A stretch of DNA of 64,000 bases from Ooceraea biroi. Its lineage: Eukaryota; Arthropoda; Insecta; Hymenoptera; Formicidae. Shown here piece after piece: positions 34,301 through 48,138 of the stretch; the first letter of the stretch is position 1, and every line of letters begins with the position of its first letter. The notes beneath the pieces were generated by a model. The model was not told where the DNA came from and did not search any database. It saw nothing but the letters and a program-made list of their open reading frames with translations. The DNA lies in the NCBI RefSeq assembly GCF_003672135.1, contig NC_039509.1, positions 5,394,001 through 5,458,000 on the forward strand, given 5' to 3'. Position numbers and translations under genes: made by a program.

Positions 34301-37300
34301 ACGATTATTTTGGACTCGACTTTTATTCCTAGAGATCGGACATGCATCAGTCTGACGTAAATCCCTCGAATGATCCGTGGCACTAGAAGCATTTGTTAAT
34401 GTTGCATTGCATGGTAGATTACGGAGACTGACGTAGAAAGATGCATAGCAGATACGAGCCTATCGGTAGTGCTCGCCTTGGCGCTTCGCTTTGCTTCGAT
34501 AATATCTCGATAATGATCATGGTGTGTGACACCGCGGGGGTTCCGCAGTTGAGAATCTCGATTATGTAATACGACAACGTGTCGTTCCACTTGCTTGAAT
34601 AACTGTAAATCTCCGTAACGTCTTGCGTGACAATATCGAATTTACCATTTACGAAGTGCTGAAGTGAACTACGCGTGTAAAAGAAATGACACAGATTAGG
34701 ATACCGCTATTTTCATAAAAAATTACTTGAACTTTAAATAATAAGACAGATGACAAAAAGTTTCAACATCAACAGGAATTAAATTAATACTAATTAATTA
34801 AAGTAAGTAAATGAGAGAAAAATGTCTTTTATTATTAAATATAAAAATTGTCTTTTATTATATTTTATATATAAATAAAAAGAACCGTTTTACTATATAT
34901 CGTAGTATCATACGTATGAGGTATCTGGTGCAAATAATTTTGGAGTAATGTGTAAATTACCATGTAATTGAAAATTAGAGTGTCATAATCTTTTTACTTA
35001 TACTGTAGCAACATACTGTAAAGTATCGACAAATTCTATCTGCGTGATCAATATATTGCATGATCTACTTAAGAAAACATAAATTGAGGTAGTGACAGGC
35101 TAAATAATTACAGAGGTTGATACGTGCGTGTCCATGTCTCAAGACTTCGATATATCTGAATAAAGTCCAGTTTAATTGACGCAATTATACTAAAAGTTTT
35201 TTTAACAAAGCTTTCATATAAGTTATAGTTTTAAACTTATGAAATTGAACGTAGTAATTCATCTCGTGAACAGAGTGAAGCGATACTGCAATACTTATGT
35301 GCCGATAATAAACTTGACAGTCATCATAAAATTATTAAGAAGTTGATTACGTGAGACTCATCTCACCGTTATCAATTTTAATAGTCACCGTAAAGAAATA
35401 AAAAGAATCATAATTATTCGTTTTGCTGTTACTGTCTATGATAATCATCATCATTATTTTAGATGTTGTTTATTTAGCGAAAACAACGTAACCTTTCCAA
35501 AGTGTAAAGTTAAAATCGCCATCATTATACGTGCCTGGCACTTACATGTTTCTTCGTATTATTCTGCATTTCTGATTTCGCATGTCTTTATCTCCGCCAT
35601 CGTGCGCTCGATGGGAAGAAAGAAAGACGCTTAATAAATTGCACGTTACCAGGTTCGAGGCGACGTGTTTCTCCAAGTCGTTTCGTCATCGAGCGCGCCA
35701 ACAACGAAACCTGTGCATCATCCCCTTATCTAGCCTGCAGATTCACGACTCGCGATTGCAGGTTCGAGATACGTACTAGAATCTTTTGCATCGCGAGTGA
35801 CGCACGTGCAATCTCGCGTGCAGGGATATGGAAGCAATAAATAGAGACACGATATATATGTGTCACGCATACCTAACAAAATCAATTATCTCAGAAAGTT
35901 TACCCTCTCCCCCGCCCCCGGCCCCGCCCACACACGTACTTTTTAAGCTGTCGTGATAATAACTGGAAAAAATTGAAGTTTTGAATGCCACGCGAAATAT
36001 GTTAGATGTCCGAAAGTGAACGTTTCACCGCATGACGGTGCTATGTGATATAGCTAGTGATAGCCACCACTTTGACGGAATTCGTTCGACTTTGTGCTCG
36101 GAACGAGCGCGGTCGTCATTGTTGCTTTGTCCGTCCGTCTGTCTGTCAGAGTTTCGAGACCTCGAAATACTTGCTGCCGTAGATCCGAGGGGTCCACAAT
36201 GTGGTCGCTTATCCGCCGTCAAATCTTCGAGACACTTGCTCATGCGGAGACATCTCGGCCGACGGGATGCGAGTGTTCACCGCGTAACACATCTAGGACT
36301 TTTTACCGGACAGATTTCACGCACACGCACGCACACGCGCATATACATACACACGGGACTCGACGGTCCATGGCGAATGGGTTTCCAGCACTCGATACGC
36401 CGTGACTAATCGAAAATGCCGTAGGGGTGCATACAGAGGCGGATCTGGTGCTCTCCCGATAAAATCTACATTAAGAAACTTGATCAAAATAGACAATGTA
36501 ATTGCTCGGTCATTCTAAATATCTATTTATGCGATATCGGTGTTTTCAGGATCTTCTCTCCTCCGTTACATGCCACTTAATTTTTCCTGCCATATAATTG
36601 TCTCGGGATCTGACCGATAGTTCGAGATCATGGTTTCGAGTCGACCCATTTATAAATACGTCCCTGTGTGTGCCCATGGTGTATTCGTTGGGATAGGTCC
36701 GACTCGTCTCTCGTTGCGCAACAATGGTGTGCCCACTGCGGCGATATTCAAGCAGCTTTCGCTCTGGTTACGATGACTATTTCGTCGGGATTCGACACGC
36801 CCATTTTCGTTCTTACTCCGGAATTAAATATGCTTCACGAGCGTGACTCACGGCGTTACTGAGCCGACCTGTGACCGCAACCAAGTGATTCCCCAAAGAA
36901 TCGAGTCACCAGTGAATCATCGATCCACCGCGTCTCGATAGACCGGTGAATCGCTCGCGTGAATCCACGTTTCTTTCGTTATCTTTTCATTTAAAGGAGG
37001 TGAGATAGCTCTGAAAATTAATGCGGCTCTTAAGCAGCTTCCCGTAATCGCCTCCTCGCGAAATCGTTCCATGTAAAACGGAGGCTGGACTTTTTCCGAT
37101 CGCACCGTGTACCTCGCGCAATCGAATTTATCTCGGCATCCTCTTATTGCTCGCCTTGACTTCCTTATCCTTGAGCCAGACAGCCGCTTATCTTAATGCG
37201 CCAATTTAGCTGCTATATTTCATCGTATCGATTGCACCGCTTAACAAGCGGTGCAACGGCTCGCCCGTTCGTCGAGCTTTCCGGTTTCCTCGTGCGAGAT

Positions 37301-39060
37301 CCCCTCGCGATGATTTACGGCGTTCGCGCGCGGAAAACTCGCGAGGAAAAAATGAAAAACTAGCTCAACGCCCAGCGCGGCTGTGACTGTTAGCCTGAGA
37401 GTCCGAGCTTTTTCGATGAAATTATATCGCGATACGACTTGATCTCAAGCACGATTTAACGCGCGTGTTCGTTTCGCATCGTACATGCGCGATACGCATA
37501 GATAAGGATTAAGGACTTACTAAGTGGTCCCCGTGAGCACGCCGCAGGATGCGCAGGCTCCTGCGTTCCGCTGAGCCGCGAGCGTTATTTAGTGATCAGC
37601 CCGCGCGAGTATACACGCTTACGCATGCTTACACACGTGCGTAGCCTATTCTGTCGCTCGCGTCTAATTCCCGTATTTACGGCGTGCTTATTGAATCTTT
37701 CGGACCTTCTGCGTCGCTTCGTACGCAGATATATCTCGTTTGCGATACCAATCTACGCGAATAATATAGTTGGTAACTGATACCGAAGCAGGTCCAGCTG
37801 TTGTTAAAATTTAGTTAGAAAGTTTTATAACATCTCGCGCGATCATCTCAACATCGAGATTATTGCCAGGTTTGATCCACTAATCACTAAAATATGAGTA
37901 ATTTTAATGATTTACTATTAATAAATTAATAATTATAATTAATAATTTCTATAGTAATTATTAAAATTACTGTTAAGCGCGCAGAATTCTCGACGGAAGG
38001 GACGCGCGTTTTTCACGTCGCGCAGCAACCTGTTTCGTTTTATAAGGGACTGCCGTGGTACCCGATTGCATCTACATCGCGTCGCTGCGATTGATATGTA
38101 CTTTTGACGCGCGCGCGCGCGCGTTATCTGGAATTCCGGCGTCATGCCGAGGTCGGATCTCGAGACGCGCGTACGCGATGTCGGTGCGTAGGTTGTCCGA
38201 CGCACATGAAGGATCACAGACACTTCACCTTCCATTAGCATTGAATACGAATGAAATTAACCCCCTGATAACGAATTCTTCCGCGTGCGCGAGAGTGCGG
38301 GGGAACGATAATCGAATAGCACGCGACAATGCGTTGCAGCAAAAACATCGCGACCTCTATGTTAATTGATATAAACTGTAGCAAGTTGAACTAATCGGAT
38401 TTGAATGTAGGGCCGGCTTTGCGACATTTTCCGATTTCTTTTTATTATCTCGCTTTTTTTTATCGTCATGCGTCTCGCGTAAATGCACCCTACGCGCTCC
38501 GTCTTGTTAAAGATTCTCTCGTGAGCTTTTTATATTTTTTTTTTTACACATGTATATGCGTGCATGTGCACACCATACAACTTTGCAGCTACCTTCATCT
38601 TTTCGTTATACCTTACACGTAACACGATTCTCAACATACTAATTATATCAGCACGGTGGTCCCGAACAACATCTCCGCGATTCTCCACTAATTGCACGCT
38701 TGGTGTAGCATTATTAACTGATGTCTTCTTTTATTGATTACTCTCATTTTTGTTTTCAGGTGTGCTCGACACGTGAAATTCGATTTGCACGCATTATATC
38801 TCAGGGATTACTAGAAATCATCATTGCGGCTACGAGTAATCACATAAGAGCGTTGTAAATTGTTTATCAGACACATTTATATACATATAAAATCCCTATT
38901 CTGTCTGTCGTTGAATTAATCGGGTACTTCCCGACATGCTAGAAACACCAAATTTCGCATGGTGATAGGGGTTCACCCCCAGGTAATGGGACAATTCTTG
39001 AAATCTTTAATTTCAACAATGATAACGCCTGGCGTAGACAGGCTTTCCTCTTGTAATATA
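31322..39060. other. Upstream of the Wnt7 exon, no gene recognised
   Basis: Should include the rest of the Wnt7 first intron. Has GC-rich patches (32250-32600, 36050-36410, 37100-37700, 38000-38360) with random open frames and a short (CG)n. No signal-peptide exon with a fitting phase was identified. Confidence 0.5.
38107..38123. repeat. (CG)n tract
   Basis: Uninterrupted GC/CG alternation of 17 bases. Confidence 0.9.
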
Positions 39061-39821
39061 CAGGGTGTCCCGGGTTTTAACCGACAAACTGCGGGAGCAT
39101 ATTCTACTAGTGGAAATAAGAAAAAATTCTTATATCGAGTTTGCTTAGAAATGCTTTATTACAAAGTTATAAACCAATATTGAAAAGAAATATCAGATAA
39201 GTAACAACGGATTTTTTCACAAAAATAAAAATTATCTACGCAATGATTTAGTGACGCATTTCAAAATGTCGTCCTTGCACATCGATACAAGCTAGACATC
39301 GACGTAGTACAGAATTTGTTACGGTACGACATTCCTGAAAATTTTGTTGCATCTCAGTAACTGAATTAGTAATTCGTTGCTTTAAATCTATCTGGTACTC
39401 TCCTGTTAGGAAATCTACGTCGATACTCTCGTACGGCAGCTCGTGCATTTCCGTCACAGAATCCGTACACGAAATGAATATCGGTGTATTCCTCGTTTGA
39501 AAACACTTTTGGCATTCTGATAGTAATTGCTAGTTGACACGACGATTGAAATCTAACAGCTACTGTTGTGAAAGTAACAATCATACTGAATCGTTTCAAC
39601 ATAGTGAACATGAATACATGTGAATACACGTAACATAAACATCTTCGACCTTGCAAATTCTACACTATGTTCCGTTGTTACTTATCTGATATTTCTTTTC
39701 AATATTGGTTTATAACTTTGTAATAAAGCATTTCTAAGCAAACTCGATATAAGAATTTTTTCTTATTTCCACTAGTAGAATATGCTCCCGCAGTTTGTCG
39801 GTTAAAACCCGGGACACCCTA
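39061..39821 (-). mobile_element. 761-bp mariner-like deletion derivative, copy B
   Basis: Inverted relative to copy A, with TA on both sides. The last terminal base is changed (CCCTA instead of CCCTG). Same 151-bp inverted repeats and internal structure. Confidence 0.93.
39248..39515 (-). pseudogene. Transposase remnant, copy B
   Basis: Same two-frame remnant as in copy A: HTH start MPKVFSNEEYTDIHF and C-terminal tail ending in FEMRH. Thr replaces Ile at residue 11 and Arg replaces Gln in EYRRRF. Confidence 0.8.
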
Positions 39822-42319
39822 TATAATTCTGGTATTGAATGTAAGTATTTCTCACTTAAAGCACGTGGAGAATCCGGGAATCAAGATATAGTGCGTACAT
39901 TATCCAAGTTTATCTAAGTTATAGAGGAACCTTCCGCTAATGGTCTCATTTCTCAGCCTAAAGTAACGTCGCCGGGAAAAACATGCCCATTGTGCGACAC
40001 GCGAGAAATGAAAGAAACCTGTCGAATTGTGAGAGCTCACGCTCTCGGACGCTCAGCGAGTTCCCCGTGTTATGAAGCCGGAGTTATTGCCGGACACGAT
40101 CCGTCGAGGTTTAACTGATCTTAGAAAGGGAGAGGAGACCGACGTTTTTACTTAGCCCAAGTTAATTAAAAGGATCTGTCGGCGGACTCGAAGGGCGTGA
40201 GATAAGATCGGCGTTGACGCCACGGTAAGGAACGTTGTCGGCGACCTTTCTCGGTATGGGTGAGAAATTTTGCGGCGTTTCACATAAATTCTATCCCGTC
40301 TCGCCTGTCTCGCGGATCGATACGAGAGATATCGACGGTACATTTACAGCCGGCCGTCGCGTCGTCCTCGACGATAACGGGGCAGAGTTAGCCTTTAAGT
40401 TGGGTCTTTAAACTTGCAGGCATACGCCTTGATAAACTTGTGCGTTAACTGAATTGAAAATGTCCTCACGTGAGAACTTATCAGATTTATGTATGAGATT
40501 AGAGGCTAAATGTTAATTCCGTTTTATTTTTCTTTGGAGTTTGCGGTGTCTCGTATTCAGCTATCCGGATTAGAAAAACGAGAACGAGAAGGAGAGCAAG
40601 CAGGAAACGAAAGAAGGAGGCGAGAGAGTCAGTTGACTCGAAAAAGGGAGCGGGTCCCATAATTTTGCGATATTATCTGGGCGCGAACATATTTGCCGGA
40701 CCCGCCGTGGATTCCCGTGCCATGGTCTCTGCGGATTCCCACGCACGCGGCGCAGAGCTCGTCCAATTTCGAAATTTCGGAGTTGGCCAGGTTAAATGTT
40801 AACACGGAAATTATGCTAATCACCGAGGTGCCCTCGCCATCGGGACATTCGTCATCCGCCGCGGTTTTCTGGCCGCTTTTTGCGGTACGCAACGTTTATA
40901 CGACCGCGTCACGAGTACGGAGGTGGTCCAGAAAGAGAGACGTATTTGAAAGTCTAATTCTTTTTTATGATTTTCATGCCCGAAAGATCGAGATCCTCCT
41001 CTCGTAGAGCCATCCACTTTGTTTCGTGTTTTTACTTTCACTGCCGCACGCGTGCAGAATTCTTCTTCTACTCTGCTTTGTTATTCTCCGCGCGCATGTA
41101 ATATGAAAGAGTAATCTTTATAACTTGGACCCTATTGTATAATTTATCATATGTGAAATCAAGACTGATCAATATAAAATTTTCTTCGGCCATATGTTTA
41201 TCATTGTCTTCACAGCGTTGCCATATTAGCCAAAATAAAATTGGTAAGCTTTTTACGAGTGCACATGTAGGAACGACTAACCATGAATATGCAAATGAAT
41301 GTCGTTAAATAATTTACCTTTGTCGGGAAATCTATGCGCGCGGAAAGAAAGAGAGAGAGAGAGACAGCGAGAAAAGGTTAACTCCCACATATTGTACGAC
41401 GCTGCGGATGATAGCAGGCGGAGCCATCGCAAGCGATCGTCGGAAATTCATAAGTTAGCATCAGGCCGACGAAAAGGGTTAATCGATAAAAATACGAGAC
41501 GAGCTTTGTCGCGCGAAGTAGCTGAAGTATAATTTTGCGTGGATTAGCTTAGCGTGGGACTGTGAATTCGCGCTTGGGAATCGCGCGTTTCGATGATCTT
41601 TGATCGCCAACGGGTGCCACGATAATGCGCAAACCACGCCCTCGAAACCCAAAGACGAATCTGACATTTGACCCACATAACAAAAATGCGGAGACGCGTT
41701 CTCACGCGATTTCTCTCGCCAACGCATCAAACTGGAGTCGCAAGCGATAAGTGACTCGCTGCACCCCTTTTTCGAGCGGGTACGCGAATGAGTGGCGCAC
41801 GGGGTGAACCGAATTCCGTTTCCTCGCTGCTGACCTAGCTGTAGACTCCGCTGTCTCTGTCGTCGTAGAAAACCAGTTTGGAACTTTGTAATTCGTACGT
41901 TCGCGGGTGATGTACCGCTTCTGCGAAACGGTACATCGTGCCTGGTTATTTCGCCGTGAGATCACCCTGTGGATCCGCGCGATCGATGGGTGGGAGATTA
42001 CAGCGCGGTGCGTGCACATCCCCCGATCCAGCCGTTTGCCTTCAAGTTATTTCACGCGACGGTTTATTTCGAGGACGAAGCTGGAGCGGTCATCTCCCAT
42101 CTTGGTCGAAATCTTGCAAAATAACGGATCGATTATCTTGAGATCGGATTTGTAGAAAAACGCGCTGCATAATGACTCGTTATATCGATCCCTCGCGAGT
42201 TACAAGGAAGTTCGGTCGCAGGACTCGGCTTGATTACAGACTGGAACCAGACGGCGAGGACGTTTGTGCTAACTTGCGGTAAATGTTATTCAAGCGGCAC
42301 TCGCGTGCGTGAGTACGTA

Positions 42320-42377
42320 GGAAGAGAAAAAGAGAGAAAGAGAGAGGGAGAGGGAAAGGGAGAAAGAGAGAGAAAAG
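42320..42377. repeat. GA-rich simple repeat
   Basis: Purine tract of GA, GAAA and GGGA units. Confidence 0.85.
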
Positions 42378-42910
42378 TCCTCTTGGTCTGGTATCGAGCG
42401 AGGTGTACGGCAAGTGTGTCCCTCTCCGCGGTGGGCGTTTCTTCGGATGATCAGAGTGGGAGAGGGTGGGTGGAGAACGATATAGGAAGAGAGGGACGGA
42501 GAGGAGAGGGAGAAAGAAGAGAAGCGATTCAATTTATGTCCCGACAATGCGGCTTTGTTTCGCCAAATTATCATACATGAACCTATATACATAATCCCGT
42601 GTACCGACGCATTATCATATCATAGCTGCGCATTAAAGTACCGGTTCTTCTCTTCCTCCTCTTCCTTCTCTCTTGCCCTGCCTTATCCTCGTTGTATCCA
42701 AAGAGGCGCCTGCATTTATGCGATCGGTAAAAGAAATTGCTGGTCGTCGCGTCATCGATTGAATGCATCGACGATGAGGACTTTGCCGAGGTACGATATC
42801 CTCGATGCGCGATGCGCGTTCACACTTCCGGTATGTTCAGTGCATGAAGATGCAAAGAGTTTCAAATTATATAACAATATAATATAATCAATTCGTTATA
42901 TATCAAGGTA

Positions 42911-43050
42911 ATTAAGAGAAAGGCGCAATTTTCAAAAAATTACATCGTCTAATAAATATTAGATAAATATTAGATGATTTTTCTGATAATTAAGAGAGAG
43001 GCCCAGCTCTCTTTCAGAAAATTACATCGTGTAATAAGTATTAGATAAAT
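42911..43050. repeat. Diverged tandem duplication, unit about 75 bp
   Basis: AATTAAGAGA...AAAATTACATCGT.TAATAA.TATTAGATAAAT occurs twice in a row, with differences in the middle. Confidence 0.75.
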
Positions 43051-43485
43051 GTTCTGCATTTCTCCCGAATAGCTGAATATATTTATGCAAAATTGTGATT
43101 TCCTTTTCTGACTTTGATGTTACTTTGTTGTACGGCATCTATTGTTCTATTGTCAGCGAGGGAATATTAAAATCGTTTCGTATACGCGACACGCGCGGAG
43201 CGATGTGCCGAATGAATTGTGCAAGTCACTTCGTGGCTCGAGGCATAAATCGTCAGAACGAAACGACGCGAAATTCGAGAGATGCGGGAAGACGCGGGGG
43301 TATCAGCAAGCACCTCAACGACAGAGAAGATTTCTCAATCAATCCGGAGCGCGTCTCGCGCCGCGGCTCTCGAGAGACTCGAGAATCCAGCACATTGACG
43401 GGATAATTATGCTCGCGTAAGCTTTTCACGATGGTGGTGGGTTCGTCTGTCAGGCTCGCAGAAGACAGAGCAACTGAGCAGAAAA

Positions 43486-43567
43486 GAGAAATTCAGAGAG
43501 AGGAAGAGAGAGAGAAGGCGGCAGAAAGAGGAAGAGAACCCAAGAAAGAAAGAAAGAAAGAGACGAA
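43486..43567. repeat. Purine-rich tract
   Basis: GA, GAAA and AAGAAAG units. Long open frames over it are a by-product of composition. Confidence 0.8.
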
Positions 43568-44401
43568 GGAAGAAGACGCAGAGGACGCAGAGGACTTGGT
43601 AGCGTTCGTTCTTGCGCTACTGCTGGATCCGCCTCTGGCCACCCACGACGATGATCATCGTCGACGATGATCGGTTTAACCTCCGCGCGAACGTTCGCGA
43701 ATATTTCCAGCCGCATAATGGAGATAGCACGTAGTAGTACGTCAAGGGGATGTCCGGCGCGAATTCATTCGCTTGGCCGCAACGAGCTAGGCGTGCTACT
43801 TCGCGAGCCTATCTGGCATTCATTGTAGATCGAGATATCGAGATGTTAAAATAAACTGATTTTTACTGGCATTGATGTAAAATTTATACATATTGTAAAT
43901 CGATGGTACTCATATTTGTTTAATATCAATGATTTTCGCACGAATCTCCGGTAATCTTATTTTTCACAAAGATCTGTCTGTGACGGGGAAAAATATTAAG
44001 GAAAGCCAACACTTTGATGTATTTTTCTTTGCTACACTGCAAAACATGTCCACTTTAAATTCCGCGAAACTATAACGGAAAAAAAGTCATTGTTTTCCGC
44101 TTTAACTTGTAAGTGTGAAATTAAAGCGGAATCATTGCAAGTTGTCATAGTTACGTTATTTTCGTCCGCTTTGAATATGTATGACCGAAATCGTAACCGA
44201 TGATCACATCCTTTATAATATCCGTTATAATGCTAGATTATTACCAGTCCTATTTATATAAAGGATTTTATATTAAAATCCTTTAATTATAACGGATATT
44301 ATAAAGGATGTGATCATCGGTTACGATTTCGGTCATACATATTTAAAGCGGACGAAAATAACGTAACTATGACAACTCGCAATATGGCAGCAGTATATAT
44401 A

Positions 44402-45162
44402 CAGGGTGTCCCGGGTTTTAACCGACAAACTGCGGGAGCATATTCTACTAGTGGAAATAAGAAAAAATTCTTATATCGAGTTTGCTTAGAAATGCTTTAT
44501 TACAAAGTTATAAACCAATATTGAAAAGAAATATGAGATCAGTAACAACGGATTTTTTCACAAAAATAAAAATTATCTACGCAATGATTTAGTGACGCAT
44601 TTCAAAATGTTGTCCTTGCACATCGATACAAGCTAGACATCGACGTAGTACAGAATTTGTTACGGTACGACATTCCTGAAAATTTTGTTGCATCTCAGTA
44701 ACTGAATTAGTAATTCGTTGCTTTAAATCTATCTGGTACTCTCCTGTTAGGAAATCTACGTCGATACTCTCGTACGGCAGCTCGTGCATTTCCGTCACAG
44801 AATCCGTACACGAAATGAATATCGGTGTATTCCTCATTTGAAAACACTTTTGGCATTCTGATAGTAATTGCTAGTTGACACGACGATTGAAATCTAACAG
44901 CTACTGTTGTGAAAGTAACAATCATACTGAATCGTTTCAACATAGTGAACATGAATACATGTGAATACACGTAACATAAACATCTTCGACCTTGCAAATT
45001 CTACACTATGTTCCGTTGTTACTTATCTGATATTTCTTTTCAATATTGGTTTATAACTTTGTAATAAAGCATTTCTAAGCAAACTCGATATAAGAATTTT
45101 TTCTTATTTCCACTAGTAGAATATGCTCCCGCAGTTTGTCTGTTAAAACCCGGGACACCCTG
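44402..45162 (-). mobile_element. 761-bp mariner-like deletion derivative, copy C
   Basis: Sits inside the right arm of the palindromic element 44035-45255, with TA duplicated on both sides. Full length, inverted relative to copy A. Confidence 0.93.
44589..44856 (-). pseudogene. Transposase remnant, copy C
   Basis: Same structure as the other copies: HTH part and C-terminal part in different frames. Nearly identical to copy B. Confidence 0.8.
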
Positions 45163-45258
45163 TATATATGATTCCGCTTTAATTTCACACTTACGAGTTA
45201 AAGCGGAAAAAATGACTTTTTTCCGTTATAGTTAAAGTGGACATGTTTTGCAGTGTAG

Positions 45259-47377
45259 GATGAGCAGCTTGAAATCTCACTTGCCGATTATCTCGCTTAG
45301 GGATTCATCTCGGCGGGTTCCGCGAAATTGTAATCGACGGCGAATGTGAGCAGAGGGTCGATTGTTTATTGAGATTGGCTCGATGACGAATGCGTCGTGT
45401 CGCATAATATGTGGGACAGCGAATAAACCACGGTGGCGAGTGGTCCTGCCGTACGGAAGCATGTACTCGCGACGTACGTGCACACGTATACCCGGTACCG
45501 ATGGACTTCGTGTAGCTTACGGCACGTCGACGTGCCCGAGCAAGCGCGATAAAGCCGCAGGCTCGAGTTTAACGAAGCGCTTAATTCAAGGCACGACCTT
45601 TATTACCACTGGATCGGAGGATCGGTCGGTTGTTCCTTGCTTCCTTGCGAAATTGCGACCGCATGAAGCAGCAGCAGTAGCAGCGCAGGAAGCACGAATC
45701 GAACGTGTCCTTTATTATTTGCGGAAATAAGACAACGCACGGCAAACAAGTAGGCGCGAGCGGCTGAGAAAGTGAAAGCGCCGCCCGTAGAAAATGAGCC
45801 CTAATAAAATGTTTCCGCGCGTGCACGCGCGAGGAAGGGATATCGCACACATATTTATGGCTAATAATAGCGCTCGAGTCACGATAATGACGAGCCCTCG
45901 CTTAAAAATCTCCGATTTCACGCGCACGAACCATCTATACTCGAGTCACTTAAAAGTAGCGTACTTTTCTTTTTTTAATCGACTGCAGCATTGCGCAACC
46001 GGCAGATTCCAGGCTGAGACTGATTCGAAAGCGGATCACGTTAATCCGCGAGTCTCGAGGAGAATGTGGAGGACCTTCCGCACAGATGCCGGGGCATGCC
46101 GGTCGTATCGCAGAAATGACTCATGCGAATAATTCTCGGTGTCCTGATAGCAATCAGCTCATTAAAGTTCCGCGGCGGACCGAAATACGGCTTACCGAGA
46201 CGTAACCGGGGAAGCGATACGTACGAAACGCGAATGGGACGAGCGGAGTGGACGAACTCCGGAGGATAGAGCGCGATAGAGCGTGATGGCGAGAGATAAG
46301 TGGATGGCATGTGTGTGTATGCGCGTGTCTGTGGCAACGGAGCACCGGAGGTCACGGGGCTGACATTTCGGAACGTGCGATCGGAAGAGATACACGCGAG
46401 AGGGACGTAAGCTCTCTCGACGCGCGGCAGATTTAGATAGCAATATAGAACTCGTCACCACGCCGCGATTCGTCGAGTTCTTTTTCTTTCTCTCTGCTGG
46501 GCAAATTGTTGCAATCGTTTTCAAAGCAGCATTGCGCGAGCAGATATAATATTAACCCAGATTCGCTCCATTTTCCATGATAATCTTCATCATGGTGGTA
46601 TTCGGTGGAAGGAGTCATTTTCCGCAGATGATAATCAGAATGTCGTAATAAAGTTGCAATCAAGTAATTAACAATCTCACGCGATATCATGTGAATACAA
46701 TGGAACGTTTCGGAATATCACGTCAAGTACAAGTTACGCGACAGATGACAATATTCGCAGATTCGTTAAGCGGTAAATCTGACCGATCATTAGTGAGCAC
46801 GTTGCAAAGTGAGGAAAAGTAACCGGCGAGATACTCGAAACGGCTTTTACATATACGTTCCTCCATATGTTTTCAATTTGTACATATTGCGCAAATCTTG
46901 CATCAAATAAAATGTACAGTATAAAACACAATACAATTTAACGACAAGCAATTCTTGCAGCAAAAACTTGCTCAAGAAATTGCGTCAAATCTATCGCAAT
47001 ATATTGCAGAGTCTAAAACGGGCTTTACAGATACGTTATCGCAAGCACGCGGAAATCGAATGCCGCATAGCAGAAGATGGAATATCGATGTTCCGCGGCA
47101 TTTGATACACGGTGAAATGGAGGCTCAATCGACAACCCCTATCGCATAGGATGTCGATTGCACGGTTGGCAGAAACGTCAACAGGCCTAATGTTCCGATG
47201 ACGGAGTAAGAACGAGATTCCCGGCTAAATGCCGTGGATATAAAAGCGACTTAAAAGCATCTGCGAATGAATTGCGAAATTGAAAGGGCGAATCAACGGA
47301 GGAAATAGAAAGAGATGCACTATTTGATAAGACCGGATATATAATTTTTCGTTACTCGACTTTCCTCATAAAATATA
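45259..47377. other. No gene recognised
   Basis: GC-richer DNA (45300-46450) with several overlapping random frames. I see no exon signatures or repeats. Confidence 0.5.
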
Positions 47378-48138
47378 CAGGGTGTCCCGGGTTTTAACAG
47401 ACAAACTGCGGGAGCATATTCTACTAGTGGAAATAAGAAAAAATTCTTATATCGAGTTTGCTTAGAAATGCTTTATTACAAAGTTATAAACCAATATTGA
47501 AAAGAAATATCAGATAAGTAACAACGGAACATAGTGTAGAATTTGCAAGGTCGAAGATGTTTATGTTACGTGTATTCACATGTATTCATGTTCACTATGT
47601 TGAAACGATTCAGTATGATTGTTACTTTCACAACAGTAGCTGTTAGATTTCAATCGTCGTGTCAACTAGCAATTACTATCAGAATGCCAAAAGTGTTTTC
47701 AAATGAGGAATACACCGATATTCATTTCGTGTACGGATTCTGTGACGGAAATGCACGAGCTGCCGTACGAGAGTATCAACGTAGATTTCCTAACAGGAGA
47801 GTACCAGATAGATTTAAAGCAACGAATTACTAATTCAGTTACTGAGATGCAACAAAATTTTCAGGAATGTCGTACCGTAACAAATTCTGTACTACGTCGA
47901 TGTCTAGCTTGTATCGATGTGCAAGGACAACATTTTGAAATGCGTCACTAAATCATTGCGTAGATAATTTTTATTTTTATGAAAAAATCCGTTGTTACTT
48001 ATCTGATATTTCTTTTCAATATTGGTTTATAACTTTGTAATAAAGCATTTCTAAGCAAACTCGATATAAGAATTTTTTCTTATTTTCACTAGTAGAATAT
48101 GCTCCCGCAGTTTGTCTGTTAAAACCCGGGACACCCTG
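47378..48138 (+). mobile_element. 761-bp mariner-like deletion derivative, copy D
   Basis: Same orientation as copy A, TA on both sides, full 151-bp inverted repeats. Confidence 0.93.
47684..47951 (+). pseudogene. Transposase remnant, copy D
   Basis: MPKVFSNEEYTDIHF start, stop in the first frame after FKATNY, C-terminal tail in the other frame to FEMRH. Confidence 0.8.

Larger units (their letters stand above)
39822..44034. other. No gene recognised
   Basis: Moderately GC-rich. Both strands at 40630-40890 stay open for about 87 codons, but neither reading is recognisable. Contains GA tracts (42320-42377, 43486-43567) and a tandem duplication at 42911-43050. Confidence 0.5.
44035..45255. 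mobile_element. Palindromic element interrupted by 761-bp copy C
   Basis: Ends CACTGCAAAACATGTCCACT and its complement are flanked by TA (44033-44034, 45256-45257). Without the insertion it is about 458 bp, with long inverted arms: the segment from 44158 to about 44225 pairs with one ending near 44375, and the outer part pairs with 45165-45255. No coding capacity. It was present before copy C arrived. Confidence 0.88.
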
